From Sphingobacteriales bacterium (GTDB taxonomy: Bacteria > Bacteroidota > Bacteroidia > Chitinophagales > Chitinophagaceae): DNA of 54,904 nt. Shown piece by piece: positions 46,648 to 54,904 of this stretch. The notes under the pieces are model-generated. The model was not told the DNA's origin and did not search any database. It saw only the letters and a program-made list of their open reading frames with translations. The DNA lies in NCBI GenBank assembly GCA_027484425.1, contig JAIXSZ010000078.1:1-54904 (forward strand), given 5' to 3'. How positions within the stretch are numbered: the stretch's first letter is position 1; the number at the start of each line of letters is the position of its first letter. A program made the position numbers and the translations under genes.

Positions 46648-49458
46648 TTACACACTGGCTGTAGTTTTGGGCTTCTTAAACTCACCCTTACTTTTCCTTA
46701 TCCTGCACGACACCACCTTATACTCTGGGCACAGCGCCTCAGAGTCAGATACGCTACTGGTTATGTTATTCAGCATAATATCTGGGAAGTGAAAGGTACT
46801 ACTTAGTATACCCGGCTTCACTTCATCTGTTATTTTAGCCTTTATATCTACCTTACCCCTCGGCGACTCCACACACACCATATCACCTTCTTGTATCAGG
46901 TGTTTGGCAGCATCTTCGGGGTTTATCAGTAGCACATCGTCAGTCAGTATAAGCACATTGTTGGTGCGGCGGGTCATGGCACCACAGTTATAGTGCTCTA
47001 GCTCTCTGTTAGTAGTAATGATATACGGATAGTCCTTTTCATTCTGCACCAGCTCCTCAGACTTCCTGTATTTGTTATGCACAAACTTACCCTTACCCCT
47101 TTTAAAGGTCTCTGTATGCAGTATATCCGTACCCTTACCTTCCTTATTTACCGGCCACTGTTTGCCATTATTGCCCAGCTCACTCCACTTCACACCCTCA
47201 AAGAAAGGCACAATCCTTGCCACCTCTTCTAGCACCCATTCAGGGTCATAATCGGGCTGCGGATAGCCCATTATATTCATCATATCTACCAGTATCTGAC
47301 CGTCGCTTTTGGTGCCCTCTATGGGTGCTACAGCAGCATTTACTCGCTGTATCCTACGCTCACCATTGGTAAAGGTGCCGCTCTTCTCCAGAAACGATGA
47401 TGCTGGCAATACAACAGTAGCTAGTTTGGCAGTCTCTGTCATAAACAGTTCTTGTACTACTAGCAATTCCAGCTCTCCTAGTGCCTTCACCACATGATGG
47501 GTGTTGGGGTCCGTCTGCGCCATATCTTCACCTATCACCCACAATGCCTTTAACTTGCCGTTTAGGGCCGCATCATACATCTCAGGTATTTTATATCCCG
47601 CATAGTTGGGCAACTTAGCATTGTAAAACTCTTCGTATTTTTTATGATACACCGGGTCCGACACATCAAAATAACCCGCACCCTGATACGGCTGGCACCC
47701 CATATCCGCCGATCCCTGTACGTTGTTTTGCCCACGTAGCGGGTTCACACCCACACCCGGTCTGCCCACATTACCAGTTATCATAGCCAGACTGGTGATA
47801 AGCATGATAGTAAACGTACCCTGCGAGTGCTCTGTAACACCCAGCCCATGAAACTCCATAGCATTGGGTGCGCTGGCATATGCTATAGCAGCGTCTCTAA
47901 CCAACTTTTTGTCTACACCACATATACGCTCCAGCTCGTCCATATCTTGCGCTAGTATCTCTTGCTTAAACTCTTCATAGCCTTCTGTTCTGCGCTCTAT
48001 AAAGTCTTTATCCTCCATACCCTCGCTAATGATGTAGTACAGCATCATGTTGAGTATAGCCATATTAGTACCTGGGCGCAGCTGCAAATGGTAGGTAGCA
48101 TACTTAGCCAGTTCTGTGCGGCGCGGATCTATCACTATACTCGTTCGGCCGCTCATAGCCACCTGCTTCAATTTAGCACCCGTCACAGGGTGTCCGTCAG
48201 TGGGATTGGCACCTATCACCAGTATACAATCAGTTAGTTTCAGGTCCTTGATAGAGTTAGTAGCCGCGCCCGTACCGAATGTACGCTGCATACCTATAGC
48301 GGTAGGCGAGTGGCACACACGCGCACAACAGTCTATATTGTTGGTACCCACTACCGCACGGATAAACTTCTGCATCAGGTAGTTTTCCTCATTAGTCCCC
48401 CTGGAGGATGATATACCTGCTATGGCATCAGGGCCATGTTTCCCTTTTATTTCGGTGAGTTTGCCTGCTATATGCGCATAGGCCTCATCCCAGGTAGCCT
48501 CTACAAATACTCCATCTTTTTTGATAAGTGGGGTACGCAGTCGGTCTTTATGATTGTAAAACGAAAATGCATACCTACCCTTCAGGCATGTGTGTCCTTG
48601 ATTAGTTTCAGCTTCGTAGGGTGCTTGTATCGATTTGATTTTGCCACCCTTAACTGCTACTTCTAGGTTGCAACCCACACCACAATAAGTACATACAGTA
48701 CGCACTTTTTCATCTACCTGTATAGATTTAGACTCAAAAATATCAGATATCGCAGATGTAGGGCATGCTTGTGCACATGCACCACAGCTCACACAATCCG
48801 ACTTTTCAAAAGTTGTTTCCAGACTTTTTATGATGTGACTATCAAACCCTCTGCCACCCATACTCAGCACAAACTGCCCCTGCACCTCATCGCACGCCCG
48901 CACACATCTGAAACAGTTGATACACTTCGAAAAATCGGAGGTCATGTAGGCATGGCTCAGGTCTTTTTTTCTATCCAGATGGTTTTTACCTTCTGGGTAG
49001 CGCACATCTCTTATTCCCACTCTTGCAGCCACACTTTGCAATTCGCAGTTGTTATTCACCTCACATGTCAGGCAGTCGAGCGGATGGTCAGTTAGTACTA
49101 GCTCAATGATGTTTTTGCGGAGTTTTTGCACCCGCTCAGACTCAGTATAGATATAAGAGTTGGGCATAACTGGAGTATGGCAGGAGGCCATAGTTTTCAC
49201 AGGCCCATCTTTTACGAGTGCCACATCTACACTACACACCCTGCATGACCCAAATGGATCCAGATTGGGCGCATCGCACAAGGTAGGTATGGCATCCTTG
49301 CCATGATGCCTGCGCATGAGTGTGAGTATGGTATCTCCATCTTGTATCTCATAAGCACGGTCGTTGATATAGGCTGTTTTTGCCATTACTCTTCCCGGTT
49401 CATTACCTAGCGATCCGCCAGAATTAGCTTTGCTTTCTACAAAATACTGCTTGCTCAT
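46648..49458 (-). CDS. Formate dehydrogenase alpha subunit, cysteine type
   Basis: A 936-residue molybdo- or tungsto-enzyme that oxidises formate to CO2. In order: a 2Fe-2S ferredoxin domain (C61, C72, C75, C93), a His-Cys cluster segment (HPLDCLTCEVNNNCE), two 4Fe-4S clusters (C179-C189 and C222-C232), the Mo-domain 4Fe-4S (C256, C259, C263, C291), and the bis-MGD domain. The likely metal ligand is C382 in CARVCHSP, where E. coli FdhF has selenocysteine. This layout fits NAD+-linked FdsA-type enzymes, but no diaphorase subunits are adjacent. The frame opens with TTG at 49506; I chose the ATG at 49458, since a -7 box lies at 49504-49511. Confidence 0.9.
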   Translation of the reverse strand: MSKQYFVESKANSGGSLGNEPGRVMAKTAYINDRAYEIQDGDTILTLMRRHHGKDAIPTLCDAPNLDPFGSCRVCSVDVALVKDGPVKTMASCHTPVMPNSYIYTESERVQKLRKNIIELVLTDHPLDCLTCEVNNNCELQSVAARVGIRDVRYPEGKNHLDRKKDLSHAYMTSDFSKCINCFRCVRACDEVQGQFVLSMGGRGFDSHIIKSLETTFEKSDCVSCGACAQACPTSAISDIFESKSIQVDEKVRTVCTYCGVGCNLEVAVKGGKIKSIQAPYEAETNQGHTCLKGRYAFSFYNHKDRLRTPLIKKDGVFVEATWDEAYAHIAGKLTEIKGKHGPDAIAGISSSRGTNEENYLMQKFIRAVVGTNNIDCCARVCHSPTAIGMQRTFGTGAATNSIKDLKLTDCILVIGANPTDGHPVTGAKLKQVAMSGRTSIVIDPRRTELAKYATYHLQLRPGTNMAILNMMLYYIISEGMEDKDFIERRTEGYEEFKQEILAQDMDELERICGVDKKLVRDAAIAYASAPNAMEFHGLGVTEHSQGTFTIMLITSLAMITGNVGRPGVGVNPLRGQNNVQGSADMGCQPYQGAGYFDVSDPVYHKKYEEFYNAKLPNYAGYKIPEMYDAALNGKLKALWVIGEDMAQTDPNTHHVVKALGELELLVVQELFMTETAKLATVVLPASSFLEKSGTFTNGERRIQRVNAAVAPIEGTKSDGQILVDMMNIMGYPQPDYDPEWVLEEVARIVPFFEGVKWSELGNNGKQWPVNKEGKGTDILHTETFKRGKGKFVHNKYRKSEELVQNEKDYPYIITTNRELEHYNCGAMTRRTNNVLILTDDVLLINPEDAAKHLIQEGDMVCVESPRGKVDIKAKITDEVKPGILSSTFHFPDIMLNNITSSVSDSEALCPEYKVVSCRIRKSKGEFKKPKTTASV

Positions 49459-49503
49459 AGTAAGTGTATTAATAACAGTAGACCTATTTACCTCCGTTCT
49501 TAC

Positions 49504-49511
49504 CAAATATA
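49504..49511 (-). promoter_or_regulatory. Probable -7 box of the formate dehydrogenase gene
   Basis: On the minus strand this reads TATATTTG, an exact TAnnTTTG match about 45 bases before the ATG at 49458. A second identical box lies at 49544-49551. Confidence 0.4.
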
Positions 49512-49689
49512 AGAACAGTGTAACAAATAAGCTGCACCAACATCAAATATAATAAATATCAGACAATGAAGAACGAAAAAAGAATAACTAATAAAAAGTA
49601 GAATAAGCTTAAAAAACGCTATGAGCACTAAATACTAACCAATAAAAGGTTGATAATAATAATCAGACAGATACTGTGCGCCAGAACTA

Positions 49690-50052
49690 TTAATACTGAC
49701 CAGTGCTGAGTAGCACCAGAGTGCATGCCTCCATTACCTGAATGCCTTTGCTGGCTGCTAGGTCCTCCAGTTCTTCATTTTCGGTGCCGGGGTTGAAGAT
49801 GATACGCTTGGGACTGGCAGATAATATGTAATCGTAATAGGCTTTTTGATGATCGGGGTTGAGATATAGTGTAACAGTATCTATATCTGCGACAGACGGC
49901 ATACCTGTTTGTATTTCCATACCCTTTACTACTCCTGCACGTTTACCTACGGGCACTACCTCATGCCCATTGGCCTGCAGGCGCAGCATAGCCATATTGC
50001 TATACCTACCCTCATTGTCGGACGCACCAAGTACTAATGTCTTTTTGCTCAT
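49690..50052 (-). CDS. CoA-binding (Rossmann) protein
   Basis: A 120-residue single-domain protein of the CoA_binding_2 group. The nucleotide loop is GASDNEGRYSNMA, followed by a VVPVGKRAG strand and a conserved NPGTENEEL block, as in YccU-type proteins. They bind CoA or a related nucleotide and their cell role is not well known. The gene starts 29 bases after the stop of the CCG-domain gene, so it probably belongs to the same minus-strand unit. Confidence 0.88.
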   Translation of the reverse strand: MSKKTLVLGASDNEGRYSNMAMLRLQANGHEVVPVGKRAGVVKGMEIQTGMPSVADIDTVTLYLNPDHQKAYYDYILSASPKRIIFNPGTENEELEDLAASKGIQVMEACTLVLLSTGQY

Positions 50053-50081
50053 ATTAGCCGCAGTTAAAAACGTTCCTATAA

Positions 50082-50858
50082 TTAGATAGACATAGCCACC
50101 ATCTCTGCTATATCCAGCACTTTTACGCTGTCTTCTTTTTCTTTATTTTTTACTCCATCTGTGAGCATGGTAGTACAAAACGGACAATTAGCGGCTATGA
50201 TAGTAGCACCAGTTTCCAGTGCTTGTTCTGCCCGCTCAAAGTTGACACGGTTAGTGCCTGTTTCTTCTTCTTTGAACATCTGCGCACCTCCGGCACCACA
50301 GCACATACCATTGCTGCGGCAACGCTTCATTTCCACCAGTTCGGTATCAAAAGCCTGTAACACCTCGCGGGGGGCTTCGTATATGCCATTGCCCCTACCT
50401 AGGTAGCAGCTATCGTGATAGGTGATTTTTTTGCCCTTGAAGGCACCGCCATCCTTCAGCACTATTTTGCCCTCGTTGATGAGTTGTTGCAAAAAGGTAG
50501 TATGATGTATGACCTCGTAGTCGCCACCCAGCTTAGGGTATTCGTTTTTGAACACATTAAAACAGTGCGGACAGATGGTTACCACCTTTTTAACACCGTA
50601 TGCATTGATTGTATTGATGTTGTTGTAAGCCATCATCTGAAACAGAAATTCATTACCAGCTCTGCGTGCAGGGTCGCCGGTACACATTTCTTCCTTGCCC
50701 AGTATCGCAAATTTCACACCCACCTTATCTAGTATCTGCGTAAAAGCTCTGGTAATGCGTTGTGCACGCTGATCGAACGAACCAGCACAACCCACCCAAA
50801 ACAACACCTCAGGTACCTCACCATTTGCGGCATATTCTGCCATGTTTTTTATAGACAT
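50082..50858 (-). CDS. CCG-domain Fe-S protein (HdrB/LutA-like)
   Basis: A 258-residue cytoplasmic protein with two cysteine-rich CCG-type regions: CPHCFNVFKNEY before the middle, then YHDSCYLGRGNG, and MCCGAGGAQMF near the end. Proteins of this type, such as HdrB, GlpC-end domains and LutA, hold a special iron-sulfur cluster and pass electrons between a membrane partner and a soluble substrate enzyme. The partner is almost surely the product of the adjacent membrane Fe-S gene (start 52289), which lies upstream on the same strand. The true electron donor is unknown. Confidence 0.88.
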   Translation of the reverse strand: MSIKNMAEYAANGEVPEVLFWVGCAGSFDQRAQRITRAFTQILDKVGVKFAILGKEEMCTGDPARRAGNEFLFQMMAYNNINTINAYGVKKVVTICPHCFNVFKNEYPKLGGDYEVIHHTTFLQQLINEGKIVLKDGGAFKGKKITYHDSCYLGRGNGIYEAPREVLQAFDTELVEMKRCRSNGMCCGAGGAQMFKEEETGTNRVNFERAEQALETGATIIAANCPFCTTMLTDGVKNKEKEDSVKVLDIAEMVAMSI

Positions 50859-50981
50859 AGACTCTATTTATTATTATTTACTGAAGTTCCTTTTTAGCAA
50901 TACAAACTGTATAGAAAAGTAAACTTGAAACAATTCAGAATTCTTAACCGTATTAACTGTAATAGACATTTTGATCAACGA

Positions 50982-52289
50982 CTACCCATTCACCCACGCA
51001 TCCCTATCATCAGGACTGAATTTCCAGGGGGCCATGTTGTTTTCTATGTTGCCAAACATCATGTTCCACTCCCCGGGTGCACTGCTTTCTTCCATTATGA
51101 GGTTGCGGCGTAGTTGCATGATGATGTCAAGTGGATCTATAGACACTGGACAAGCCTCTACGCATGCCTGACAAGTGGTGCAGGCTCTTAGTTCCTCAGT
51201 GGTGATGTAGCCATGTAGCAGCGACTTGCCATCGTCCTTAAACTCGCCATTGAGATTGATATTTTTACCCACTTCTTCCATACGGTCGCGAGTATCCATC
51301 ATTATTTTTCTAGGCGATAGTTTTTTGCCGGTCATATTAGCAGGACAAGCATCAGTACAGCGACCACACTCGGTGCAGGAGTAGGCATCGAGCAGGTTTT
51401 TCCAGCTCAGGTCTTTTATATCTTTAGCTCCGAAACTGGTAGGTGCTGCTGCCTCGGCAGGTGCCTTGTCGGGCTCCATCATGTACAGCACTTCGTTTTG
51501 AATTTCCTTCATGTTTTTGGCTTCACCCTGAGGGTTGAGCTTGGCATAATAGGCATTTGGGAATGCGAGCACAATGTGCAAGTGCTTAGAATAAGGCAAA
51601 TAGTTGAGGAACAACAACACCCCTATTATGTGCAACCACCAGCAGGTGCGCTCAATGGCAACTAATGTACCTACAGACATACCTGAGAACATACCAGTAA
51701 GGCTGCCCGATATCCAAAAAGAATCAGTTTTGGTGTAATGCTCAGCACCTAGTTGCTGCAATGAGAGGTCGGCAACATTCATGATGATAAACAATGACAT
51801 AAGAACCACCTCTGTAATCAATATAAGATTAGCATCGTTGCGAGGCCAACCGTTTAGCTCGGGCATATCTAGCCGCTTTACTTTCAGTATGTTTCTGCGG
51901 ATGTAAAACACTACACAACCTACTAAAACTAACACTGCCAGCACCTCGAAAAACCCAACTAAAAACGCATATAAACTACCTAGCATGGGTGCAAACAAAC
52001 GGTGCGCACCTGTGACACCGTCGAGCAAAATCTCGAGAATCTCAATATTAATGATGATAAAACCTGCATAAACTACCAAGTGTAACAATGCAGGGATAGG
52101 TTTTTTGAACATCTTTTTCTGTCCCAGCGCCAATAGTATCATGTTCTTCCACCGCTGCTCCTTGTTATCACTGATATCCTCATCCCTTCCCAACAGTATG
52201 TTGCGGCGCATTTCCTTTACCTTTTTGGTAAAAAAGAAAATAGCAGCTACTGCGCAGATCATAAATAATATTTGTTGTGCTATTTGCAT
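50982..52289 (-). CDS. Membrane Fe-S protein (HdrC-like with cytochrome-type membrane part)
   Basis: A 435-residue protein. The N-terminal half has about five membrane helices (QIAQQILFMICAVAAIFFF first), like nitrate-reductase gamma or HdrE subunits. The C-terminal part has two 4Fe-4S motifs: CTECGRCTDACPANMTGKK and CTTCQACVEACPVSIDPLD. Together with the CCG protein it should form a quinone-linked electron transfer complex in the inner membrane. The frame opens with TTG at 52340, but the ATG at 52289 begins the first helix. It is the first gene of the minus-strand unit and is divergent from the DUF5686 gene. Confidence 0.88.
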   Translation of the reverse strand: MQIAQQILFMICAVAAIFFFTKKVKEMRRNILLGRDEDISDNKEQRWKNMILLALGQKKMFKKPIPALLHLVVYAGFIIINIEILEILLDGVTGAHRLFAPMLGSLYAFLVGFFEVLAVLVLVGCVVFYIRRNILKVKRLDMPELNGWPRNDANLILITEVVLMSLFIIMNVADLSLQQLGAEHYTKTDSFWISGSLTGMFSGMSVGTLVAIERTCWWLHIIGVLLFLNYLPYSKHLHIVLAFPNAYYAKLNPQGEAKNMKEIQNEVLYMMEPDKAPAEAAAPTSFGAKDIKDLSWKNLLDAYSCTECGRCTDACPANMTGKKLSPRKIMMDTRDRMEEVGKNINLNGEFKDDGKSLLHGYITTEELRACTTCQACVEACPVSIDPLDIIMQLRRNLIMEESSAPGEWNMMFGNIENNMAPWKFSPDDRDAWVNG

Positions 52290-52478
52290 CTGGCAAGCCA
52301 ATTTTAACTCGAAAGTACTTGCTTTTGCGTCAAAAGTCAAAAAAAGCAGGTTGTTTCAATCTATACCTGTATTGTAATAGATAATTTATGAGGATAGCGG
52401 GCAATAGCCAACTATGGCGCCATGAACTTTGCGTTCATTGTTATATCAAATAATTGGTGTTTTTGTTGCCTTTATTCG

Positions 52479-52486
52479 TTACTTTG
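52479..52486 (+). promoter_or_regulatory. Promoter-like box before the DUF5686 gene
   Basis: TTACTTTG differs from TAnnTTTG in the second base only and lies 22 bases before the ATG at 52509. Confidence 0.3.
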
Positions 52487-52508
52487 CCACATATTGGGTA
52501 CTACAAGC

Positions 52509-54904
52509 ATGGCGCTCCGCAATATTACCGTCTCAATTCTCCTATTACTATCGCATTTGTCGCTGCTTGCACAAACCAACGATTCGTTGCGGCATGCTGA
52601 CACCACTCTGAAGCTCAGACTGAATATAGATACTCTAGATGTAGACACCAGTTTATTAGTATTGCCTTCCACTCCAAAAGCAGCTCCAACTCCACCCAGA
52701 CTTAAACCGGGCGAATATGTGATACATGGTAAGGTGGTAGATGGTGGCACCGGAGAAGGTATACCATTTGCAACAGTTTTTCTACCCAGATCGCCTATTG
52801 GCACCGCAGCAGACCTAGACGGTAATTTTATCCTAAAAATGATGGGTATGCCAGTAGATACTCTATATGTCAACGCCATAGGTTACAAGACCATAAAACG
52901 CACCCTTAGCAAAACCAGATATGAATATAACTACATACTGGAAATGGAACGATCTGAAACCGCACTTAACGAATTTGTGTTTCATGCAGGTGAAGATCCT
53001 GCTATAGTGTTGGTTAAAAAGATTATTGAACGTAAACCTTTCAACAACCCCGACCGGACAGATAACTATAGCTACGAAGCTTACAACAGATTAGAAGCTG
53101 ACCTACAGCGGCTATCGAAAAACCAGTTTGAGAAAATACCCTTGTTGAAAAAATACAGCTTCATATATAATAATCTGGACACTGTATCGGACACAAAACC
53201 TTATTTACCTCTTTACCTTACCGAAACTCTGTCTGACTATTACTTCCGACGCAAGCCTAAAAAGGTGAGAGAAATCATAAAGGCCAGCATGGTAAAAGGT
53301 GTGAATAATGAAAACGTGGTGAAATACCTCGGCACTTTTCACCAAAACATGAACATCTACAAAGACTACGTCCCGGTGTTTGACAAAAAATTTGTGAGCC
53401 CTATAAGCAATGAAGGCTTGCTATTTTATAAATACAAGATTAAAGACACTCAGGTAGCTTATGGACACAATGTAATACTAGTGCAGTACACACCCAAACG
53501 GCCTATTGAAAACTGCTTTACTGGCGACTTCTGGGTAGTAGATTCAGTATACGCCATCCAACGTATAAGCATGGAGATAGGGCGAGATGTAAACATAAAC
53601 TGGCTAGACAAGGTGGCTTTGTATCAAGAGTTTGCGCCTGTAGATAGCTTTTGGTTTTGTGTAAAAGATAAATTTATTGCGGGCTTCTCGGCTTATAAAT
53701 CGAAAAAAATGCCTGGGATGATAGGGCGAAAAACCACCACTTATCACAACATACGTATCAATAAAGACACGATAAACCAAGTACTAGATAATCCCAAAAT
53801 AAAAGAAGATGTTGTAAAGCTAGACTCGGCTAAATACATGAGTGACGATTGGTGGAAGGAAAACCGCCCAGACACACTGTCAAAGAATGAAGCAGCCATC
53901 TACAAAATGGTGGATACCATCAACCAAATGCCCATAACCACTGTGTACAAAAACCTTATAACTTTTGTTTCTACTGGGGTGAAAGACTTTGGACCAATAC
54001 AGTTTGGCCCCTACTTCTACCTCTATAGTTTTAACGCTGTGGAGGGCAATAGGTTCAGACTATCGCTAGGCACACCACGCAAGTTGAAGAACTTTCAGTT
54101 TACAGGTTATGTGGCGTATGGAACAAGAGACGAACGCTACAAATATGGGCTCACAGGAAAGTGGATGCTGAACCGCAACCCATGGACCTACCTGCAGTTT
54201 TATTATGCACATGACGTGAGCCAAACCACCAACTACTACGATCAAGTAGGTGCAGATAATATATTTAGTACACTGTTTAGAAAGGCAGGAGTACCTTGGA
54301 AACTGGCTTTTACTGATGACAAGCGCCTGGAATTTTATAAACAATACTTTAATGGATTGAGCCACAAACTCATACTAGAACACCGAGATTTTACCCCATT
54401 TAAACCACTGCCTAGAACTGGTATTTTCAGAGATGTAAATGGTAACCCTGCCGAAAATGTAATAAGTAGCGAAGTGGGTGTGGATCTAAGATTTGCCTAC
54501 AAAGAGAAATACTTGCAAGGACAGTTTAAACGAGTGAGCGTTAAGAGCAAGTACCCCACCATTGGGCTGGCAGTAACAACAGGCATAAAGGGTGTGCTGG
54601 ATGGCGCTTACAGCTATCAGAAAGCTAGATTGTCTATAACAGGATTTAGCTATATACCGCCATTTGGCAGTTTATACTACAATGTGTTTGCAGGAAAGTA
54701 CTTTGGCAACCTTCCCTACCCGCTACTAGAGATACACCCAGGCAATGAGTTTTACTACTACAACCGTTACGCCTTTCAGATGATGAACAATTATGAGTTT
54801 CTGAGCGACCAATATACGGGGTTCAATTTGGAGCACAATTTCGGTGGTGGTATATTCAACCGTATTCCGCTACTTAAAAAAATGAAATTTCGTCAGTTCT
54901 GGAC
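52509..54904 (+). CDS. DUF5686 outer-membrane protein with carboxypeptidase-like domain, 5' part
   Basis: The gene leaves the window at the right edge after 798 codons. A signal peptide ending near LSLLAQ is followed by a proline-rich spacer, a carboxypeptidase-like regulatory domain (about residues 75-155, VIHGKVVDGGTGEGIPFATV), and a long DUF5686 region with AGEDPAIVLVKKIIERKP at its start. The later part alternates strands and looks like an outer-membrane barrel (YLQFYYAHDVSQTTNYYD). DUF5686 proteins are widespread in the phylum and of unknown function. The ATG at 52509 is the only good start. Confidence 0.88.
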   Translation, partial: MALRNITVSILLLLSHLSLLAQTNDSLRHADTTLKLRLNIDTLDVDTSLLVLPSTPKAAPTPPRLKPGEYVIHGKVVDGGTGEGIPFATVFLPRSPIGTAADLDGNFILKMMGMPVDTLYVNAIGYKTIKRTLSKTRYEYNYILEMERSETALNEFVFHAGEDPAIVLVKKIIERKPFNNPDRTDNYSYEAYNRLEADLQRLSKNQFEKIPLLKKYSFIYNNLDTVSDTKPYLPLYLTETLSDYYFRRKPKKVREIIKASMVKGVNNENVVKYLGTFHQNMNIYKDYVPVFDKKFVSPISNEGLLFYKYKIKDTQVAYGHNVILVQYTPKRPIENCFTGDFWVVDSVYAIQRISMEIGRDVNINWLDKVALYQEFAPVDSFWFCVKDKFIAGFSAYKSKKMPGMIGRKTTTYHNIRINKDTINQVLDNPKIKEDVVKLDSAKYMSDDWWKENRPDTLSKNEAAIYKMVDTINQMPITTVYKNLITFVSTGVKDFGPIQFGPYFYLYSFNAVEGNRFRLSLGTPRKLKNFQFTGYVAYGTRDERYKYGLTGKWMLNRNPWTYLQFYYAHDVSQTTNYYDQVGADNIFSTLFRKAGVPWKLAFTDDKRLEFYKQYFNGLSHKLILEHRDFTPFKPLPRTGIFRDVNGNPAENVISSEVGVDLRFAYKEKYLQGQFKRVSVKSKYPTIGLAVTTGIKGVLDGAYSYQKARLSITGFSYIPPFGSLYYNVFAGKYFGNLPYPLLEIHPGNEFYYYNRYAFQMMNNYEFLSDQYTGFNLEHNFGGGIFNRIPLLKKMKFRQFW

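Overview
The window looks like chromosomal DNA of a member of the Bacteroidota, possibly the Chitinophagales (the order is an inference). Supporting signs are a Por/type IX (T9SS) C-terminal sorting domain, a TonB-dependent receptor with a carboxypeptidase-like regulatory domain, a DUF5686 protein, a YaiO-family barrel, and several upstream regions with the Bacteroidota -7 box TAnnTTTG. No intact tRNA, rRNA, complete insertion sequence or CRISPR array was seen.

Layout. 1-5.8 kb: the 5' part of a secreted protein gene (minus), pruA, a metallo-beta-lactamase-fold hydrolase and a TonB-dependent receptor. 6.2-9.7 kb: three genes I cannot assign, two of them clearly AT-rich. 9.9-11.7 kb: a secreted NHL-repeat protein with a T9SS tail. 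12.0-21.9 kb (minus): a compact six-gene unit of receiver-only response regulator, membrane-anchored HEAT protein, two processive GT2 synthases, a TPR plus YaiO-barrel outer-membrane protein and a DUF4838 lipoprotein. I read it as a synthase-dependent exopolysaccharide machine. 22.4-24.4 kb: groES-groEL. 24.5-30.4 kb: a divergent surface-glycan cluster (epimerase, GtrB-like GT2, GT39-like membrane enzyme, two GT4). 30.4-37.3 kb: DUF3999/DUF2339 membrane pair, a small membrane protein, an SDR and glutamine-dependent nadE. 37.5-43.5 kb: an AT-rich accessory island with a tRNA 3'-end remnant, a helical protein plus DUF2441-like protein, an OLD-type ATPase-TOPRIM nuclease, a dead IS4-type transposase, a PD-(D/E)XK protein with partner, and a RelE/ParE-type toxin-antitoxin pair. 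43.8-44.5 kb: about 3.5 copies of a ~203-bp tandem repeat. 44.7-54.9 kb: yidC, a Cys-type formate dehydrogenase alpha subunit, a CoA-binding protein, a CCG-domain and membrane Fe-S pair, and the 5' part of a DUF5686 gene.

How the parts fit. In the six-gene unit the synthases would polymerise and move a glycan across the inner membrane, the TPR/YaiO protein would carry it over the periplasm and outer membrane, the DUF4838 lipoprotein would trim or modify it, and the receiver plus HEAT protein would gate synthesis. No PilZ domain is visible, so control would not follow the c-di-GMP scheme of cellulose or PNAG synthases. This is inference from order, spacing and domains. The 37.5-43.5 kb island is most likely anti-phage and selfish DNA.

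Two dispersed non-coding repeat families also occur: a ~70-bp GC-rich repeat (584-652, 5824-5893, 37382-37450) and a ~70-bp hairpin repeat with a conserved tail (11728-11798, 40736-40806, 42782-42850). Two copies of the second bracket the transposase relic and the PD-(D/E)XK pair.
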